Below the pieces are notes generated by a model. The model was given only the letters and a program-made list of their open reading frames with translations, did not search any database and was not told the DNA's origin. Below are positions 1 to 5,530 of a DNA stretch of 9,108 nucleotides, piece by piece. A program made the position numbers and the translations under genes. Position 1 is the first letter of the stretch, and each line of letters starts with the position of its first letter. The stretch is taken from the NCBI GenBank assembly GCA_001767575.1, contig MELI01000050.1:9528-18635 (forward strand). The letters run 5' to 3'. The stretch comes from Candidatus Aquicultor primus. Its GTDB lineage: Bacteria > Actinomycetota > Aquicultoria > Aquicultorales > Aquicultoraceae.

Positions 1-416
1 GCGTAGCCGAACATCATCCCCTGATCGCCGGCTCCCTGTTGGTCGAGTTCCTCGTCGACGCCGAGCGCCCGGTTCTCGTATGCGCAATCCACGCCTTGGG
101 CGATATCGGGCGATTGGGGGTCGATACTCGTTATGATACCGCAGGTATCGCAATCAAACCCGAACTTGGCCCTTGTATAACCCACTCCCCTTATCGTCTG
201 CCTGACAATACTCGGGATATCGACATAGACGCATGTCGTTACCTCTCCTGCGACGATGACGAGGCCGGTTGTGACCAGCGTTTCCACCGCGACTCGCGCC
301 ATGGGGTCATCGGTATAGATAGCATCGAGAATCGCATCGGAGATCTGGTCGGCGATTTTATCGGGATGACCCTCAGTCACCGACTCCGAAGTGATTAAAT
401 AGCGTTTCTTTGACAC
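1..416 (-). CDS. metK: S-adenosylmethionine synthetase, N-terminal part (runs off the window)
   Basis: MetK makes S-adenosylmethionine from methionine and ATP in the cytoplasm, releasing phosphate and pyrophosphate. I translated 138 codons. The N-terminus [20 protein letters not shown] carries the family's TEGHPDK motif with the catalytic His at about residue 17. The ATP-binding signature GAGDQG is at about residues 128-133, followed by MMFGY. The start is GTG at 414-416; a strong AGGGAGGT ribosome site lies just upstream (about 423-430), and the first residues align with the family. The gene is cut by the left edge, leaving about a third of the usual length of near 390-400 residues. A SAM-I riboswitch with terminator lies upstream, so expression should fall when SAM is plentiful. 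About 120 nt of leader separate the terminator from the start codon. It contains a small hairpin (TGCTC/GAGCA, 503-515). Identification is firm. Confidence 0.97.
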   Translation of the reverse strand, partial: MSKKRYLITSESVTEGHPDKIADQISDAILDAIYTDDPMARVAVETLVTTGLVIVAGEVTTCVYVDIPSIVRQTIRGVGYTRAKFGFDCDTCGIITSIDPQSPDIAQGVDCAYENRALGVDEELDQQGAGDQGMMFGY

Positions 417-535
417 TTTGTTACCTCCCTTTACTTAAGCGATGAGTGGTTTTGCGTGGCTCTCTCAATTCGACCACACGCTAGTCGCTCTTCGCCTACC
501 ATTGCTCTGTGAGCACTTAAAAACATTTCTTACGC

Positions 536-569
536 AATAAAAATACCCTCGGCCTGAAAGCGCGAGGGT
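536..569 (-). terminator. Intrinsic terminator of the metK SAM riboswitch
   Basis: On the minus strand a 7-bp stem ACCCTCG/CGAGGGT with an 11-nt loop is followed directly by ATTTTTATT. This is a typical rho-independent terminator placed between the SAM aptamer and metK. Its 5' arm can instead pair upstream: TAAACCCTC can join GAG-aa-GGTTTA, which begins inside the 3' strand of aptamer helix P1. That gives an antiterminator exclusive of both P1 and the terminator, the expected expression platform for a SAM-off switch. Confidence 0.9.
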
Positions 570-587
570 TTATAGTATTTTTAAACC

Positions 588-738
588 TTCTCTCATCTTT
601 CAGTAACCTTTTAATCAAAAGATCTACCTTTAGATTCCGCCGGAATTGGCACCTTAGAAACAATTGGGTCTCCCCCGCTTGTTTCCAGGTTGCCGAGGCT
701 TCAAAGGGCCAGTCCCTCCACCTCTCTGGATAAGAGCT
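588..738 (-). promoter_or_regulatory. SAM-I (S-box) riboswitch aptamer upstream of metK
   Basis: The minus-strand transcript carries the conserved S-box blocks in order: CUUAUCCAGAGAGG, then GGAGGGACUGGCCC, then CUCGGCAACC, then GGUGCCAAUUCC, and finally GAUGAGAG. Helix P1 is CUCUUAUC (729-736) with GAUGAGAG (590-597), 8 bp including one U-G pair. P3 pairs ACCUGGAAACAA with UUGUUUCUAAGGU. A P4-like hairpin lies between P3 and the closing strand of P1. The family binds S-adenosylmethionine; binding stabilises P1 and lets the terminator at 536-569 form. Position directly before metK fits feedback control of SAM synthesis. The 87-codon minus-strand reading frame over this stretch (517-780) is not a gene. 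Confidence 0.95.
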
Positions 739-796
739 AAATATGTCGCCGCCCAAGCAGCTTTTTAAGGTCCAAATCATTCAGTCCTATAGCAGC

Positions 797-826
797 AGAT
801 TACCAGAGAATGCCTGAAAAAGTCAA
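797..826 (-). promoter_or_regulatory. Candidate metK/riboswitch promoter
   Basis: The minus strand has a -35 TTGACT (821-826), an 18-nt spacer and a -10-like TAATCT (797-802). The predicted transcript would start near 790, about 50 nt before the SAM aptamer. The -35 element overlaps the stop codon of coaBC, so metK would have its own start while still sitting directly behind coaBC. The -10 match is only moderate; TATAGG, preceded by TGC, at about 786-791 is an alternative. Confidence 0.45.
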
Positions 827-2043
827 GATTGAAGGTCGCTGCCGAGGGCGCGCGAGAGCCAATCGATTATTTCCGAGGCCAAATCGGACTTGCGGTACAT
901 CGCAAGCTCGCCTTGCGGCCCGTCGTGGTCGATGAGGACTGCCAGGTTAAAATCGCTTCCGAAACCGGCGTCTGAGCGCCCAATATCGTTGGCAACGACC
1001 AGGTCCAGCATCTTCCTCTCCAGCTTCGAAGTCGCGTGGGCGATGATGTTCTCGGACTCGGCGGCAAAACCGATGATCACGCCGCGGTCTTTATGCCCCG
1101 CCACTTCCTGGAGGATATCGGGATTTAGTTCTAGCGTGATGCTATAACCCATCTGCTCTTTCTTTATCTTCCCATTAGCCTTACCGGCCGCCTTAAAGTC
1201 GGCTACGGCGGCGGCCATGATGAGCGCAGCCGAACCCGGAAGATTGTCGATGACGGCCTGGCGCATCTCAAGCGCCGTTTCGACCTCGATGAGTCGCGCT
1301 CCTGCCGGCGCGCGGAGGTCGGTCGGACCGCTGATTAAAATAACCTCAGCGCCGCAGGCTTTTGCCCGCCCGGCTATGGCATATCCCATTTTGCCGGATG
1401 AGCGGTTGCCGATAAAACGAACTGCATCAATCGGCTCATGAGTGCCGCCCGCCGTTACTATTATTGTTTTACCGGCGAGAATATGGGCCGTGTTGAACAG
1501 GTCTTCAAGATATTCGAGTATCGTTTCGGTTTTTGGAAAGCGTCCTATAGCCTGCTCGCTCCCGCAAGCCAGCCTACCCACCTCCGGCGCGAGTATGTTT
1601 ACGCCACGCTCCTGAAGGATTAGCAGGTTAGCTTGCGTGGCCGGATTATCCCACATATGGTTGTTCATCGCCGGCACCATCACAATAGGTCCCTGTGCGG
1701 CCAGCAGTGTTGTAGAGAGAGCGTCATCAGCGATTCCATGCGCGGCTTTGGCCAGAATGTTCGCGGTTGCGGGCGCCACGATTATCAGGTCGGCCTCGTC
1801 CGCGAGCGAGACATGCTGAATAGAACCATCCGAACCGGGGGCGAATAGGTCGGTAACGACCGGCTGCCCCGTCAGCGCTTTAAGTGTTAACGGGCCTACG
1901 AAATGCGTGGCATTCTTGCTCATTATGGTCTTGACGACGGCTCCGGCCTGCGTGAGTTTGCCGGCCAAATCAGCCGCCTTATAAGCGGCTATCCCGCCCG
2001 TTACGCCAAGGACTATTCTCTTATCTTTCAAAATCGTCTCCAC
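823..2043 (-). CDS. coaBC: Bifunctional phosphopantothenoylcysteine decarboxylase / phosphopantothenate-cysteine ligase
   Basis: CoaBC catalyses two consecutive steps of coenzyme A synthesis: CTP-dependent joining of 4'-phosphopantothenate to cysteine (CoaB), then FMN-dependent decarboxylation to 4'-phosphopantetheine (CoaC). At 406 residues it has the normal fused length. The CoaC domain (about 5-180) shows GVTGGIAAYKAADL near the N-terminus, the active-site His in SIQHVSL (about 77), the PAMNNHMW motif (124-131) and the flap Cys in LACGSEQAIGRF (about 160). The CoaB domain (about 188-400) shows TAGGTHEPIDAVRFIGNRSSGK, AAAVADFK (277-284) and the KIKK lysine motif (292-295). The start is GTG (2041-2043) with GGAGTGAG upstream. 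In actinobacteria the gene usually follows rpoZ directly; here 192 nt of leader and a divergent gene lie between. It has its own promoter at 2148-2176. Confidence 0.97.
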   Translation of the reverse strand: METILKDKRIVLGVTGGIAAYKAADLAGKLTQAGAVVKTIMSKNATHFVGPLTLKALTGQPVVTDLFAPGSDGSIQHVSLADEADLIIVAPATANILAKAAHGIADDALSTTLLAAQGPIVMVPAMNNHMWDNPATQANLLILQERGVNILAPEVGRLACGSEQAIGRFPKTETILEYLEDLFNTAHILAGKTIIVTAGGTHEPIDAVRFIGNRSSGKMGYAIAGRAKACGAEVILISGPTDLRAPAGARLIEVETALEMRQAVIDNLPGSAALIMAAAVADFKAAGKANGKIKKEQMGYSITLELNPDILQEVAGHKDRGVIIGFAAESENIIAHATSKLERKMLDLVVANDIGRSDAGFGSDFNLAVLIDHDGPQGELAMYRKSDLASEIIDWLSRALGSDLQS

Positions 2044-2087
2044 TATCTCACTCCGGGTCGGCGGTCGTCCGCAGCGCGCATACTATT

Positions 2088-2116
2088 TTGCTTGATATGT
2101 GAACTACACATATGAT
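2088..2116 (+). promoter_or_regulatory. Weak candidate promoter for the orphan plus-strand gene
   Basis: TTGCTT (2088-2093), a 17-nt spacer and TATGAT (2111-2116) resemble a sigma-70 promoter reading rightwards. The -10 is good (5 of 6) but the -35 is poor (3 of 6). The palindrome at 2095-2113 overlaps the spacer and -10. If it is used, the leader to the start at 2237 would be about 115 nt, and transcription would run into the oppositely directed coaBC promoter. Confidence 0.25.
2095..2113. repeat. 19-bp palindrome between coaBC and the divergent orphan gene
   Basis: ATATGTG-aacta-CACATAT is a perfect inverted repeat with 7-bp arms and a 5-nt centre. Length and symmetry fit the binding site of a dimeric regulator. 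It overlaps the -10 region of the candidate rightward promoter and lies about 30-45 nt downstream of the predicted coaBC transcription start, so it could repress either gene. It could instead fold as a small hairpin in the coaBC leader RNA. No regulator is encoded nearby. Confidence 0.5.
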
Positions 2117-2147
2117 GTATTTATTCGCTCGCCACCCTAATCACCTT

Positions 2148-2176
2148 ATTATACCAGCTTTAGCTGCTCTTTTCTA
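2148..2176 (-). promoter_or_regulatory. Extended -10 promoter for coaBC
   Basis: The minus strand shows TGGTATAAT: a perfect TATAAT -10 (2148-2153) with the TGn extension. It is preceded after a 17-nt spacer by TAGAAA (2171-2176, 4 of 6 to TTGACA). The predicted start is near 2141, giving coaBC a leader of about 98 nt that contains the 19-bp palindrome. Confidence 0.65.
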
Positions 2177-2236
2177 AACGTTTGAGACTATTTTCCGCTC
2201 CGGGAGCCTAAGCATTAGAGAGGTATTGCCGATAAA

Positions 2237-2959
2237 ATGTCTATGAGTACAGTATATTCAATTATCGATCGCTCTAATAATTATGACTACCATGGAAGTC
2301 TAAGCACGGTAATAGTCGAAAAGCTCGAGCTGGCGAATATCAACAAAGTATTTGCCGTGCGAGCCGCCGTGCATTTAGCGTCCATGCACGACCTCACGCT
2401 CTCGTTACTCAAGCAAATCGAACAATTCAACATTACGGATAAAATGCCTAGCGTGGCGCAAAGAGTCATAACGATTTGGGAACTCGCGCAAAGCCTGAAA
2501 TTCCACGCGGATATCTTTGGGCACCAGGCTAGAGAGATAAACAGCGTCCTGTTAGATGGCGAAGAAGCCGTCGACAACTACGAGGTTATCACGCCGGAAA
2601 ATAGGATTCACACCGACCAATGGTTTAAGGACAGGTACTGTTTCATCGAGCGAGCCATCTCGAACTATGTTCCGAGGCTAGTCGCCGTTCGCTGGACTTA
2701 CAGCTTGCTCGAGTTGGGCAACGAACTCTTCCACCTTATAGACAAGCTCGATATGCTCACCTCTAAGAAAGTGATGTTCTCCGAGGACATCATCGAAGTG
2801 TGGTTGGATATCTCGCAAAACTGGACGGCCGGTGAAACCGCCCTCATCCATCTCGGGAATCATGTCGCAACCGGACTCGACCGGGTCGACCCGGGCCTCA
2901 TCGGCTGGTCGCTCGTTCTTGTGGAGGAATTGCGCATCGGCGGCCTGGATATTATTTAA
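2237..2959 (+). CDS. Unrecognised 240-residue protein on the opposite strand
   Basis: I do not recognise this protein. It has 240 residues, is soluble-looking with no signal peptide or membrane segment, and appears mostly helical with leucine-rich amphipathic stretches (about 28-65, 73-100, 135-175, 183-212). It has six Trp (81, 129, 153, 189, 196, 224), nine His and only one Cys (135). No catalytic motif, zinc site or HTH is evident. Evidence that it is real: the frame is long and uninterrupted, codon use with frequent C/G third positions resembles the neighbours, and the composition is protein-like. The start is ATG 2237, behind AGAGAGGT (2217-2224) at a rather long 12-nt distance; ATG 2243 is the alternative. 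It runs against the whole cluster, its last 8 nt overlap the 3' end of rpoZ, and it is divergent from coaBC. Function unknown. Confidence 0.72.
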   Translation: MSMSTVYSIIDRSNNYDYHGSLSTVIVEKLELANINKVFAVRAAVHLASMHDLTLSLLKQIEQFNITDKMPSVAQRVITIWELAQSLKFHADIFGHQAREINSVLLDGEEAVDNYEVITPENRIHTDQWFKDRYCFIERAISNYVPRLVAVRWTYSLLELGNELFHLIDKLDMLTSKKVMFSEDIIEVWLDISQNWTAGETALIHLGNHVATGLDRVDPGLIGWSLVLVEELRIGGLDII

Positions 2960-3194
2960 TACCTTCGACCGTGCGCTCGTAAACTACCTTACCTTCTGCT
3001 ATCTCCTGAAACGCAATGGTCAACGGCTTACTTGACATTGCATCGATTTGCGGCGGCCGCACGCGCACCATCTCGTGGCGCTTGACGGCATTGAAATAAT
3101 CGTTTATTTGTCTTGCTCTCTTGGCTGCCTCGATAACCAGAGTAAATCTGCTATCGACTTTGCTTAACATCTTGTCTATCGCAACTCTGCTCAC
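2952..3194 (-). CDS. rpoZ: RNA polymerase omega subunit
   Basis: Omega is the small RNA polymerase subunit that helps fold and hold the beta' subunit. The 80-residue product is of normal length. It has the N-terminal pattern ending in DSRFTLVIEAAKRARQIND (about 14-32) and the conserved SSKPLTIAFQEIAEGKVVYE block (about 54-73), where the family usually has NKP.ALxEIxxGK. The start is GTG (3192-3194); its first G is also the last base of the gmk TAG stop, so the genes overlap by 1 nt and are probably translationally coupled. AGGAG lies about 8 nt upstream, inside the end of gmk. The stop at 2952-2954 lies inside the 3' end of the opposing orphan gene. No terminator is visible directly downstream. 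Confidence 0.95.
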   Translation of the reverse strand: MSRVAIDKMLSKVDSRFTLVIEAAKRARQINDYFNAVKRHEMVRVRPPQIDAMSSKPLTIAFQEIAEGKVVYERTVEGIK

Positions 3195-3784
3195 TATATG
3201 TCTCCTAACTTCTTATTCTTGGCTTCCCGCACAATCTCTTCTAGCTCTGTGACTGCTCTATCTATCTCATCATTTATTACCACATAATCGTATTTATTAG
3301 CAAGAATCATCTCGCCTTCGGCATTCTTTAACCGCCTGCTCAATTCCTCGTCGGTCTCCGTGTTTCTAAGTTGGAGACGGCTGGCTAGCTCGTCCATGGA
3401 GGGCGGCTGTATAAATACGAGAACCGCTTCGGGCATCGCATCCCTTACCTGCAAAGCGCCCTGCACATCGATTTCGAGCATCACGTCCTGTCCGGCTGCG
3501 AGCATCCGCTCGACTACCGACTTCAAAGTCCCGTAATAGTTTTCGTGGACGAGCGCCCACTCTATGAAGTCGCTCCTCTCGATATGCCTTTTGAACTCAT
3601 CTATCGAGAGAAAAAAATAATCGCGTCCATTTTCCTCGCCTGGCCGCGGTTTCCTGGTCGTCGCTGAAATCGAACGAGTGATTGAGGGGACCCGCCTAAG
3701 AAGTTCTTGGGTCAGGGTCCCCTTTCCGACTCCTGATGGACCAGATATCACGAAAACCTTTCGTTCTGTATCCACCATATCCAT
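3194..3784 (-). CDS. gmk: Guanylate kinase
   Basis: Guanylate kinase phosphorylates GMP to GDP with ATP in purine nucleotide synthesis and salvage. From the chosen start the protein has 196 residues, the family norm. The P-loop GPSGVGKGT is at 15-23, the GMP-binding ISATTRKPRPGE at 39-50, GRDYFF at 53-58, EWALVHENYYGT at about 75-86 and LEIDVQGA at 103-110. The frame stays open upstream to 3922, but that extension would lie inside mihF and does not resemble the family. ATG 3784, 4 nt after the mihF stop, is therefore preferred; ATG 3778 is equally possible because the ribosome site is weak. The tight spacing suggests coupling to mihF, and the stop overlaps the rpoZ start. Confidence 0.95.
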   Translation of the reverse strand: MDMVDTERKVFVISGPSGVGKGTLTQELLRRVPSITRSISATTRKPRPGEENGRDYFFLSIDEFKRHIERSDFIEWALVHENYYGTLKSVVERMLAAGQDVMLEIDVQGALQVRDAMPEAVLVFIQPPSMDELASRLQLRNTETDEELSRRLKNAEGEMILANKYDYVVINDEIDRAVTELEEIVREAKNKKLGDI

Positions 3785-3788
3785 CCGT

Positions 3789-4100
3789 TTATTTACCGAC
3801 TGAGGTGATGAGAATCTCTTTTTGCTTGCTGCCGAGACCCTGCACTCTTCTGGTCGGGCTGATTCCAGCTTCCTGCATAATCTTTTGAGCCCTGGCCTTG
3901 CCGATTCCCGGCAATGACTCAAGCAAGCTGCTGACCTTCATCCTCGAGACAATCGGGTCATCCGTCTTCGAGATGATATCCTTAACGTTTACATCTCCGT
4001 TTTTCAGCTGCTTCCTGAGCTCAGCCCTTTTTTGTCTGGCTTCAGCGGCTTTTTTGAGAGCGTCTTGCCTTTGCTCCTCGGTTAACTTCGGTAACGGCAT
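3789..4100 (-). CDS. mihF: Actinobacterial integration host factor (MihF/sIHF family)
   Basis: This family is a small nucleoid-associated DNA-binding protein unrelated to the E. coli IHF alpha/beta pair; it influences DNA topology, replication and transcription in actinobacteria. The 103-residue product starts MPLPKLTEEQR, as is typical. A basic, Ala/Lys-rich helix follows (about 11-33). The helix-two-turns-helix block is LLESLPGIGKARAQKIMQEA (59-78), followed by GISPTRRVQGLG (79-90). The ATG at 4098-4100 has an excellent AAGGAGGAG ribosome site about 3 nt away. Its place directly before gmk and rpoZ matches Mycobacterium and is a lineage marker. Leader features upstream (4162-4193 hairpin, 4631-4659 promoter) suggest separate control from the pyr genes. 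Confidence 0.93.
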   Translation of the reverse strand: MPLPKLTEEQRQDALKKAAEARQKRAELRKQLKNGDVNVKDIISKTDDPIVSRMKVSSLLESLPGIGKARAQKIMQEAGISPTRRVQGLGSKQKEILITSVGK

Positions 4101-4161
4101 AACTCCTCCTTATGCTAGGTAGTTAAATTGTTTGCTGCGAATAAATCTGTGGCTAGCTGGT

Positions 4162-4193
4162 TGACGCTCAACACATGCTCCCGTGTTGCATCA
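4162..4193 (-). other. Hairpin in the mihF leader
   Basis: On the minus strand CAACAC/GTGTTG (4169-4188) forms a 6-bp stem around the 8-nt loop GGGAGCAT. Below a 2-nt bulge (AG) the stem continues with UGAUG/CGUCA (one U-G pair), giving about 11 bp in all. It lies 62 nt upstream of mihF, is not followed by a T-tract and so is not a terminator. The purine-rich loop could contact RNA or protein, but a function is not shown. Confidence 0.4.
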
Positions 4194-4284
4194 CATAGGC
4201 TATTACTGGGACCATCCGGCACAGTACGTCGTCACACGACTGAATTGAGCTTCGATTGTTGCCATGTAGATTGAAGTGGTTCGT

Positions 4285-4314
4285 TAATTACTCTAGATAC
4301 CCCTTGTCAATCAA
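4285..4314 (-). promoter_or_regulatory. Second, weaker candidate mihF promoter
   Basis: TTGATT (4309-4314), an 18-nt spacer and TAATTA (4285-4290) could form a minus-strand promoter with a start near 4278. An overlapping perfect TTGACA (4305-4310) has no good -10 at the right distance. It would leave a leader of about 178 nt before mihF that includes the bulged hairpin. Confidence 0.3.
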
Positions 4315-4479
4315 GCTAGCAACTAACGACTGTACCTCCCTCCCTTCCAAACATGTTGAATTTTCGGCCGAAGCCTGCAGGCCGGCGACTTGTCGCCATG
4401 AATAGGCTTCCCTGACCTGGACTTTTACGTAATTCTCTACGAAATTATATTTTTCCTTCTTTTTTACCAGCAAAAACAT
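4288..4479 (-). CDS. Doubtful 63-codon ORF between pyrF and mihF
   Basis: This ORF begins MFLLVKKKEKYNFVENYVKV and ends VASLIDKGYLE. It is Lys-rich at the N-terminus, and its last third (about 45-63) could be an amphipathic helix. No family is recognised. The ATG lacks a clear ribosome site (only GAGCAAG upstream). It is short and its A/T-rich start differs from neighbouring genes. It could be a decayed gene remnant, a small protein, or chance. I list it only because it is the longest frame in a large gap. Confidence 0.2.
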   Translation of the reverse strand: MFLLVKKKEKYNFVENYVKVQVREAYSWRQVAGLQASAENSTCLEGREVQSLVASLIDKGYLE

Positions 4480-4586
4480 AAATTCTTGCTCGTTAAATCC
4501 CTGACGGAAACCATGCTATCAATAAGGCCTTGTCTTAAGCAAGACTTAAATTCATAATTCAGACGATTTGTTCAGACATTTTGAAA

Positions 4587-4613
4587 GCCGTACCTATCAG
4601 GAAGCGGTACAGC
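4587..4613 (-). other. Hairpin downstream of the gap promoter, possible weak pyr terminator
   Basis: As minus-strand RNA, GCUGUACC (4606-4613) pairs with GGUACGGC (4587-4594) around an 11-nt loop: 8 bp with one U-G pair. TTTC follows, too short for a convincing terminator. It is the first clear hairpin cluster after the pyrF stop (75 nt on), and would sit about 11 nt from the start of a transcript begun at the 4631-4659 promoter. It could end or protect the pyr message or act in the mihF leader. Confidence 0.35.
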
Positions 4614-4641
4614 ACCATGCGTTACGTGTGAGTATGGTGCT
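4611..4641. repeat. Inverted repeat over the -10 of the pyrF-mihF gap promoter
   Basis: AGCACCAT (4611-4618) and ATGGTGCT (4634-4641) are perfect 8-bp arms separated by 15 nt. One arm covers half of the -10 hexamer and the other lies just past the predicted start, an operator-like arrangement. If transcribed from the pyr operon, the arms could instead form a hairpin with a large loop. Confidence 0.45.
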
Positions 4642-4659
4642 TCCAGCTCCGGTTGTCAA
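4631..4659 (-). promoter_or_regulatory. Good sigma-70-like promoter upstream of mihF
   Basis: The minus strand has a perfect -35 TTGACA (4654-4659), an ideal 17-nt spacer and CATACT (4631-4636, 4 of 6 to TATAAT). It begins 30 nt after the pyrF stop and points towards mihF, with a predicted start near 4624. It would make mihF-gmk-rpoZ independent of the pyr operon, with a leader of more than 500 nt. Confidence 0.55.
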
Positions 4660-4688
4660 ACAATTGTGCCACAAGTTCAATATCCAGA

Positions 4689-5423
4689 TTACGTTTTTGC
4701 GTTCAGCGCTCGCTCTATTTCGGCGACAACCGCCCCTGCCGCCCGCCCGGGGTCGTCCGATTTCATTATAGGCCTTCCTACCACGAGGTATGTCGACCCT
4801 GCCGTGATTGCGTCTGCCGCACTCATAACTCGTTGCTGGTCGCCAACGACATCCGCCGAGGACCTGATGCCCGGGGTGACGATTACAAAATCCTCTCCCA
4901 CGGTTGCCCTTATCGCCTCGACTTCCAACGGCGATGCCACAACGCCGTCAAGGCCGCTCTCTTTTGCCAGAGTCGCCAGCCGCACGACATGTTCCGAAAT
5001 CTTCGCGACGATTCCTATTTCCCCAGCTTGAGATTGATTTAAACTGGTCAGGACGGTCACGCCTAAAAGAATTGGCGGTTTTACCCCGAATTCAAGCGCG
5101 GATTCTCTAATGGCAATCGCGGCCGCCCACATCATCTCGACCCCGCCCATCGTGTGGATCGTGGTCATATCCACACCCATTCGGGCGATTTCGCGGCACG
5201 CTCCGGCTATCTGGTGCGGAATATCATGGAGTTTCAGGTCGAGAAAGACCTTCAGGCCTCTGCCTTTCAAGTAGGTTAAAACACCGGCTCCTTCGGCTAG
5301 AAACAGCTGCAGGCCTACTTTGTAAAAAACGGCGTTGTCGCCAATCGCCACACAGGCTTGCTCGACGTCTTTGTGAGTCGGCACGTCGAGCGCGACTATC
5401 AAACGCTCTCCTGGCTTATACAT
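4689..5423 (-). CDS. pyrF: Orotidine 5'-phosphate decarboxylase
   Basis: PyrF decarboxylates orotidine 5'-phosphate to UMP, the last step of de novo UMP synthesis. From ATG 5423 the protein has 244 residues, normal for the short bacterial family. RLIVALDVP opens the barrel (8-15), the catalytic D-x-K-x-x-D set is FLDLKLHDI (Asp62, Lys64, Asp67), and phosphate-binding elements are VTPGIR (182-187) and VGRPI (215-219). The frame is open to an earlier ATG at 5498, but those 25 residues (Ser/Thr/Lys-rich) are unlike the family. AAGGAG sits about 12 nt before ATG 5423, so that start is preferred. It is last in the pyr gene group, 131 nt after pyrD, the widest gap within it. Confidence 0.96.
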   Translation of the reverse strand: MYKPGERLIVALDVPTHKDVEQACVAIGDNAVFYKVGLQLFLAEGAGVLTYLKGRGLKVFLDLKLHDIPHQIAGACREIARMGVDMTTIHTMGGVEMMWAAAIAIRESALEFGVKPPILLGVTVLTSLNQSQAGEIGIVAKISEHVVRLATLAKESGLDGVVASPLEVEAIRATVGEDFVIVTPGIRSSADVVGDQQRVMSAADAITAGSTYLVVGRPIMKSDDPGRAAGAVVAEIERALNAKT

Positions 5424-5530
5424 ATATCGCAAGCTCTCCTTGGCCGTTTGTGGATAATTCTTCGGCGTCGTGCTCTTATGACCGCGCCGTGAAATCATAG
5501 ATTTACCGCTGTCAGTGCCGATTGGTACCG

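Larger units (their letters stand above)
4101..4688. other. Long gap between pyrF and mihF, no convincing gene
   Basis: This 588-nt stretch separates the pyrimidine genes from mihF-gmk-rpoZ. It has no recognisable gene or tRNA. I see one good and one weak minus-strand promoter, an inverted repeat over the good promoter, two hairpins, a purine-rich GGGAGGGAGGT stretch (about 4335-4345) not followed by a usable start, and a doubtful 63-codon ORF; these have separate entries. Composition is more A/T-rich than the neighbouring genes in places, especially 4441-4560. It most likely holds the end of the pyr transcript and the start of the mihF transcript. Confidence 0.6.

Noticed and set aside
39..398. 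A 119-codon plus-strand frame
   Set aside because: It is antisense to metK, whose minus-strand translation carries unmistakable family motifs.
517..780. An 87-codon minus-strand frame upstream of metK
   Set aside because: It lies wholly over the SAM-I aptamer and terminator, and the conserved RNA blocks explain the sequence.
2881..2894. Perfect 14-bp palindrome CCGGGTCGACCCGG
   Set aside because: It is inside the orphan coding region and explained by codons for Asp-Arg-Val-Asp-Pro-Gly; no T-tract follows on either strand, so it is not a convincing rpoZ terminator.
3785..3922. N-terminal extension of gmk
   Set aside because: It lies inside mihF in another frame, does not resemble guanylate kinases, and the P-loop sits at the usual distance from ATG 3784.
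5424..5498. A 25-residue N-terminal extension of pyrF
   Set aside because: The family begins close to the RLIVALD strand, and a ribosome site supports ATG 5423.
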